The position numbers and the translations under genes were made by a program. Below are positions 5,573 to 9,533 of a stretch of 9,533 nucleotides of DNA, one piece after another; position 1 is the first letter of the stretch, and each line of letters opens with the position of its first letter. This stretch comes from Candidatus Omnitrophota bacterium (GTDB taxonomy: Bacteria; Ratteibacteria; UBA8468; MWAK01). The stretch is from positions 1 through 9,533 of the forward strand of contig JAHJUB010000220.1 of NCBI GenBank assembly GCA_018829455.1, read 5' to 3'. The notes under the pieces were generated by a model, which was not told the origin of the DNA, did not search any database, and saw nothing but the letters and a program-made list of their open reading frames with translations.

Positions 5573-8317
5573 ATGAACGTTTTGAAGCCGAATTTGAAAA
5601 CGACAGTTGAAACCTTACTGGACAAGGGAATCAGTCAACGAGAGATCAACCGGAAGACTGGAATAAATCGGAAAACCATCCGGAGATACGGTCAATTGTA
5701 TCATGAGGCGCTGTCCGATGCCCCTGAGCATTCAAACTACCCCACTGGAGAAGGGGTGGCCACCGGCTTTTGGGTTCAACCCGGGCAAAATACCCCACCC
5801 CGGCCACCGGCTCTGGAGGAAAACCTGCCGAAGCACGCCCGTTCCGCGTGTGAGCCTCATCGGCAGTGGATCGAGGAACAACTGAGGCTGGGGCGAAACG
5901 CCATGGCCATGTACCAGGATCTGGTTGAGCTGTTCGGATTCACTCATCGGTACAATAGCGTGAAGCGGTTTGTGCGGGGGCTTAGGAGAAAGGACCCCCA
6001 TCAATATGACCGTCTAGAATTTCTTCCTGGAGAAGAGAGCCAGGTAGACTATGGGACAGGAGCTCCAACGCTTCATGACAGTGGGAAATATCGGCGCCCC
6101 CGGCTGTTTGTCATGGTGTTGAAATACTCCGGGCGGGCCTTCCGGAAAGTGGTATGGAAATCGAGCAAGGAAACGTGGTGCAGGCTGCACGAGGAGGCAT
6201 TCCGATATTTTGGGGGATGCCCGCAATATGTAACCCTCGATAACCTGAAGGAAGGCGTGATCAAGGCGGATATTTATGATCCGGAGCTCAACGTGTTGTA
6301 TGCCAAGATGTTGTTGCATTATGGTGTTGTAGCGGATCCGGCGAGGGTGAATGATCCGAATCGAAAGGGGACTGTGGAAAATGGGGTCAAGTACACTCAG
6401 AATACCGCCTTGAAGGGGCGGAGATTCGACAATATCGAGGCCCAGAATGATTGGCTGAGGCATTGGGAGGAGCGTTGGGCGGCGCTGCGGATTCATGGTC
6501 GGGCCAAACGTCAGGTAGAGGAGATGTTTCAGGAAGAAAAACCCTATCTGGCGCCATTGCCCCTGGCGCCGTTTGTGTATTTTCGTCAGGAATCCCGAAC
6601 GGTTTATGACGACGGTACGATACAGGTGGGCAATTGTTACTATGCGGCCAGTCCCGCTCCGCTGTACAGCAAGGTGGTCGTAAGGATCTATGACGAGGAG
6701 ATCGAAATCCTGGATCCAGGGCGGATGGAGGTGATCCGCCGCCATCCTAAAAGCAAGAGGCCCGGTTCTTTGATCATGGAGCCACGGGATCGGATTTTCA
6801 ATCCGTCCCGGCAAACGGACAGATTGCTGGCCCGGGCCGAGATTATCGGACCTCACACATTCTCACTGTGTGAGACGTGGTTTAACGAAGAAGGTCGAAG
6901 CGGCCAGCGTCGGATGTACGGGGTGATCAATCTGGTCCGCCACTATCCGGCCCGGTACGTGGAGAAAGCGGCCGAACTGGCGAAGGCAAACGGCTTGAAG
7001 AGTTCCAAGGCACTGCGGCGGATGGTGGAGAACATGGTAGTGGAAGACGATGAAAAAAAAGCTGAACCATCCGGGCTCACGCAAGACCATCCGTTGATTC
7101 GGCCGGGAGAAGACTACGCCGCTTTTTGGCAGCAACATGCCGCCGGAGAATCGCCCCTGGCAGGACCGCTTCCTGAGAACACCATTTCTTCTGGAGTGCA
7201 AACAATCTTAAGAGAGCAGCTGCCCCAGGTCTGGCAACAGGCAAGTTGGCTGCGGGTCATAGAGGTCTTTGATCTGGCAGTAGATCACAAGCGACGTCGC
7301 CGGGACGATGAAATCTGGCTCAAATCACCCTTTACGCAGGAAGAGAAGGCGTCGATGCACGTCAGCTTGTCGGAGAATATCTTCAAAGACTTCAGCAGCG
7401 GCAAAGGCGGCGGCATCATGCAATTTTGCCGGGAGATGTTACGTCGGCAGGGTTTGGAGATGACCATGTTCGATGTAGCCCAGTGGATGGTGAGCGAAGG
7501 GATCTCCACGGTAAATCATCCAGAGCCCCAATCTGTGTTCAGCCGACGGCAGCAGGCGGCAAAAGCTGGGCCGGGTGCCTCGAAGAACACCAACCCCGCT
7601 ATCGAGATCGATCTGCGTCGTTATCTCCGTCCGGATCATCCAGAATTAGACCGCCGTGGCATATCAGCCGCCACCTGCCGTTATTTGGGGTGCGGGTTTC
7701 TGTCTCAACGGTCGTGGGTAAAGACAGCCTCCCCCCTTAACTCCCGGTTGGTATTCCAGGTTCGTGGCGTAAGAGAAAATGGCAGGGGCCTTCAACCGGT
7801 TATTCTCAGCCATGTTGGACGGGCACTGAGCCGGGAACAAGAAGATTCCGATGGAAAATACTGGAGTTATCCGTTTAAAAAAGGCTGGGAGATCTACAAC
7901 CAGGATCACATCCTGCTGGATGAAGAGGCTTGGCGTCAAGCGAACAAGTTCGGCCTGATCCTAACGGAAGGTTTTTTCGATGTGGCAAAGCTCGTGGAAG
8001 CCGGTTGCCGCAATGTCGTAGCGTTGATGGGAAGCGCCATCTCCGGGGAACAAATCGAGCGGTTGGTCTGGGTCCAAACCCTGGTACGATTCCCTCAAAT
8101 CCTGTTGTTCCTGGACCGGGACCAGGCAGGAGTAAATGGGGCTCGGCAGGTACGAGAACAGCTATCCCATCACGGCCTCTCTGTCACCGTGTTTGATTGG
8201 GATCAGTTGGTACCCTTGAACGGCCAGGGAGCCCAACCCATTCCAGAATCCATCCAGGACCCGGCAGATATGTCCGTGGAGCAACTCCGTGCTCTGCGCA
8301 GGCAAGGGATCCTTTGA
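5573..8317 (+). CDS. istA: IS21 transposase IstA fused to DnaG-like primase module
   Basis: This encodes a 914-residue fusion. Residues 1 to about 525 are an IS21 transposase: N-terminal helix-turn-helix (KGISQREINRKTGINRKTIR), a DDE integrase core with D159 (QVDYG), D223 (VTLDN) and E269 (GTVENG), and the usual IstA tail (LTQDHPLIRPGEDYAAF, from 502). It catalyses DNA strand transfer together with IstB. The frame continues into a DnaG-like module. Residues 585-625 align with the CHC2 zinc-finger region (SPFTQEEKASMHV, DFSSGKGGG) but lack the zinc ligands. Residues about 735-860 match the primase core, with TOPRIM motifs TEGFFD (E799) and LDRDQAG (D848, D850). Usual IstA proteins are about 400-520 residues. 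The join shows no stop, frameshift or obvious internal start. GGAGG 9 nt upstream supports the ATG. istB follows after 42 bp. The transposase call is firm; primase activity is unproven. Confidence 0.92.
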   Translation: MNVLKPNLKTTVETLLDKGISQREINRKTGINRKTIRRYGQLYHEALSDAPEHSNYPTGEGVATGFWVQPGQNTPPRPPALEENLPKHARSACEPHRQWIEEQLRLGRNAMAMYQDLVELFGFTHRYNSVKRFVRGLRRKDPHQYDRLEFLPGEESQVDYGTGAPTLHDSGKYRRPRLFVMVLKYSGRAFRKVVWKSSKETWCRLHEEAFRYFGGCPQYVTLDNLKEGVIKADIYDPELNVLYAKMLLHYGVVADPARVNDPNRKGTVENGVKYTQNTALKGRRFDNIEAQNDWLRHWEERWAALRIHGRAKRQVEEMFQEEKPYLAPLPLAPFVYFRQESRTVYDDGTIQVGNCYYAASPAPLYSKVVVRIYDEEIEILDPGRMEVIRRHPKSKRPGSLIMEPRDRIFNPSRQTDRLLARAEIIGPHTFSLCETWFNEEGRSGQRRMYGVINLVRHYPARYVEKAAELAKANGLKSSKALRRMVENMVVEDDEKKAEPSGLTQDHPLIRPGEDYAAFWQQHAAGESPLAGPLPENTISSGVQTILREQLPQVWQQASWLRVIEVFDLAVDHKRRRRDDEIWLKSPFTQEEKASMHVSLSENIFKDFSSGKGGGIMQFCREMLRRQGLEMTMFDVAQWMVSEGISTVNHPEPQSVFSRRQQAAKAGPGASKNTNPAIEIDLRRYLRPDHPELDRRGISAATCRYLGCGFLSQRSWVKTASPLNSRLVFQVRGVRENGRGLQPVILSHVGRALSREQEDSDGKYWSYPFKKGWEIYNQDHILLDEEAWRQANKFGLILTEGFFDVAKLVEAGCRNVVALMGSAISGEQIERLVWVQTLVRFPQILLFLDRDQAGVNGARQVREQLSHHGLSVTVFDWDQLVPLNGQGAQPIPESIQDPADMSVEQLRALRRQGIL
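5731..5799 (+). repeat. Two terminal-type repeats embedded in istA coding sequence
   Basis: TTCAAACTACCCCACT (5731-5746) differs at two positions from the TTCAAAATACCCCACC core of the IS end repeats. CAAAATACCCCACC (5786-5799) matches that core exactly and is preceded by CCGGG, as in the inner right-end repeat. TGGCCACC (5757-5764) and GGCCACC (5802-5808) flank the second copy. They encode a low-complexity linker (about residues 52-80) between the helix-turn-helix and the rest of IstA. They are probably additional left-end transposase-binding sites (L3, L4). Confidence 0.65.
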
Positions 8318-8359
8318 ACAAAACGACATAGGATGAAAAAGAAAAAAGGAGATGAAACC

Positions 8360-9172
8360 ATGAATATGTCACTTGCTGAAATCGAAAGACATCTCAAAAC
8401 CCTCCGGCTCAATGGCATGATCGCGACCCTCGATACCCGGATCATCCAGGCCAATCAGGACGCTTCTTTCACAGAGGTCTTTGCCTGCCTCGTACAGGAC
8501 GAATTGGATTACCGAAAATCCCGCCTCACTGAAACGCGCTTCAAAGCATCCGGTCTCACAGAACGACCCACACTCACGGAGTTCGACTGGGGCTTCAACC
8601 CGAACCTGCCCAAAAAGGCAATCTATGAACTGGTGAGCGGAAAATTTATTCGGGATGGACATGACGCCCTACTGGTCGGATCGCCGGGGACCGGAAAAAG
8701 CCATATCGCCAAAACAGTCGCTAACGCTGCCATCCTCTCAGGATACAAGGTCCTCTACCGGGAAGCTCATATATTTTTCGAGGACCTATTCGAAGCCACT
8801 CAACTTAAACGGAGAAAAAAGGTCAATAAACTCTTCTCCGAAACTGATCTCCTGGTCATCGACGATTTATTTCTGCGCAAGAAAGTTCCGGAACAAGCCG
8901 CTGACGATCTGCTGGATATTATCTTGAATCGCTATTCTTCAAGAAAAAGTACGCTCCTTACATCAAACAGACCCATCGAAGACTGGGGGAAGCTACTCAG
9001 GGACAACGCCGCCTCCTCAGCTATCCTCGATCGCCTCCTTCATCGGGGGCACCTCCTCAACTTCAAGGGAAAAAGCTATCGCCTCAAAGAGGCGGCATCC
9101 CGATTATCGGAAATCAAAAGAAAAAACCAGGATGAAAAAGGAAAAAGTATGGATTTTTACCCCCAAGATTAG
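8360..9172 (+). CDS. istB: IS21 helper ATPase IstB
   Basis: This encodes a 270-residue AAA+ ATPase of the IstB/DnaC family. IstB forms an ATP-dependent oligomer that bends target DNA and stimulates IstA. Visible motifs are Walker A GSPGTGKS (107-114, K113), Walker B LLVIDDLF (D168, D169), and a sensor-like TLLTSNRPIEDW followed by ILDRLLHRGHLLNFKGKSYR, typical of the IstB C-terminus. The N-terminal helical segment (MSLAEIERHLKTLRLNGM) is also typical, and the length is normal for the family. I chose the ATG at 8360 because AAGGAG (8346-8351) lies 8 nt upstream; the in-frame ATG at 8333 would add nine residues, mostly lysine, and overlap that site. It is co-directional with istA, 42 bp downstream, and almost certainly translated from the same mRNA. 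It appears complete and functional. Confidence 0.95.
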   Translation: MNMSLAEIERHLKTLRLNGMIATLDTRIIQANQDASFTEVFACLVQDELDYRKSRLTETRFKASGLTERPTLTEFDWGFNPNLPKKAIYELVSGKFIRDGHDALLVGSPGTGKSHIAKTVANAAILSGYKVLYREAHIFFEDLFEATQLKRRKKVNKLFSETDLLVIDDLFLRKKVPEQAADDLLDIILNRYSSRKSTLLTSNRPIEDWGKLLRDNAASSAILDRLLHRGHLLNFKGKSYRLKEAASRLSEIKRKNQDEKGKSMDFYPQD

Positions 9173-9192
9173 TACACTACTTTAACCTGTCG

Positions 9193-9239
9193 CTGGGGTA
9201 TTTTGACCCGGCCATAGGTGGGGTATTTTGAAGTGGCCA
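9193..9239 (-). repeat. IS right-end inverted repeats R1 (outer) and R2 (inner)
   Basis: The reverse complement of 9217-9239 (R1, outer) is identical over 23 bp to left repeat L2. The reverse complement of 9193-9214 (R2, inner) reads TGGCCGGGTCAAAATACCCC followed by AG, with the same core but a GGG in place of ACT. The copies are about 25 bp apart, mirroring the left end. They lie 20 bp after the istB stop codon and define the right boundary of the element. Confidence 0.85.
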
Positions 9240-9252
9240 TCGGGGCTATTGA

Positions 9253-9533
9253 AAAACAAAAAGAATATTCTCTCACCCCAGAGAACTTAGGGACACGAAA
9301 TGGGGTAAACACTTCACGCGGCACTGCTCCGCTTCTTGAGTTACATAGTCAAATTCTACATAACCATTCGTTTTAAGTAAGTTTTTTAGACACAAGAATG
9401 ATGATTTCGCAAAAAGTCAGAATTTTGGGTTATTACCACAATATATAGTGGTAGTCAATAGAAATTACACACTTTATGCGGTAGTTAAAGACTTTTCATC
9501 GGACTTTTTACGAAACCATCAAGAATGACAACC
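9253..9533. other. AT-rich non-coding DNA right of the IS
   Basis: I found no supported gene. The composition drops back to the AT-rich level seen left of the element. A small palindrome TACCAC/GTGGTA (9434-9439 and 9448-9453, 8-nt loop) could be an operator or weak hairpin. AAAAAGTC (9413-9420) recurs inverted as GACTTTTT (9492-9499), some 70 bp apart. Nothing here clearly continues the sequence to the left of the IS. Confidence 0.5.

Larger units (their letters stand above)
5419..9252 (+). mobile_element. Long IS21-family insertion sequence (istA-primase, istB)
   Basis: This is an insertion sequence of about 3.8 kb, clearly more GC-rich than its surroundings. It carries istA and istB in the same direction, bounded by inverted multi-copy repeats. 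The left end has two repeats (5432-5480) and the right end two inverted ones (9193-9239), all with the core CAAAATACCCCA. Similarity between the ends continues weakly outward (TCTATAACCCTGATGG on the left against TCAATAGCCCCGATGG on the right, 13 of 16), which gives the limits quoted here. If the ends are instead the TG...CA dinucleotides of the repeat itself, the element is 5432-9239. I found no target-site duplication for either choice. Classic IS21 elements are about 2-2.6 kb; the excess is the primase-like extension of istA. Confidence 0.85.

Noticed and set aside
5432..5810. CRISPR array, because short similar units recur
   Set aside because: Units are few, imperfect, mirrored at the far end of the element and partly coding. 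They are IS21 terminal repeats; there are no regular spacers and no cas genes.
6014..6856. 280-codon open frame on the minus strand
   Set aside because: It lies entirely antisense to the DDE core of istA, has no ribosome site and encodes a composition-driven sequence without a recognisable domain. The plus-strand frame has clear transposase motifs.

Overview
The window is a bacterial accessory-type region with two composition classes. Most of it is AT-rich: two small genes, a large defence-type gene and long spacers. A clearly more GC-rich insertion sequence occupies the right 40%. All clear starts carry strong AAGGAGG-type ribosome sites. The gene families would fit Desulfobacterota or a related Gram-negative lineage, but this is a low-confidence inference because no rRNA or housekeeping gene is present.

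Layout. 1-304: spacer with a hairpin (187-224). 305-601: small protein resembling a dimeric alpha/beta-barrel (DUF3303-like) family. 602-1103: spacer holding a 184-bp MITE-like element (619-802) and a second hairpin (870-903) with the same arms as the first. 1104-1526: NTF2/SnoaL-like protein. 1527-2117: long AT-rich spacer with one bulged hairpin. 2118-5378: a 1086-residue protein with an N-terminal SIR2-like domain, a STAND-type P-loop NTPase, TPR-like helices and a C-terminal cold-shock-like OB domain. This is the layout of an Avs-like NAD-targeting antiphage sensor. About 5419-9252: an unusually long (about 3.8 kb) IS21-family element. 9253-9533: AT-rich DNA with no gene.

The two most notable items are as follows. 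(a) The IS21 transposase IstA is fused in frame to a DnaG-primase-like module (degenerate CHC2-like region plus TOPRIM). It is followed by IstB, an AAA+ ATPase related to the DnaC helicase loader, so the element encodes relatives of both a primase and a helicase loader. (b) The SIR2-STAND-TPR-CSD protein has methionine where the family normally has the SIR2 catalytic histidine. The IS also carries transposase-site-like repeats inside the istA reading frame and a hairpin that would hide the istA ribosome site in read-through transcripts.

The IS lies about 40 bp after the stop codon of the defence gene, so it does not disrupt that gene. The two small genes are separate units, each with its own upstream hairpin; nothing in the sequence links them functionally to the defence gene.
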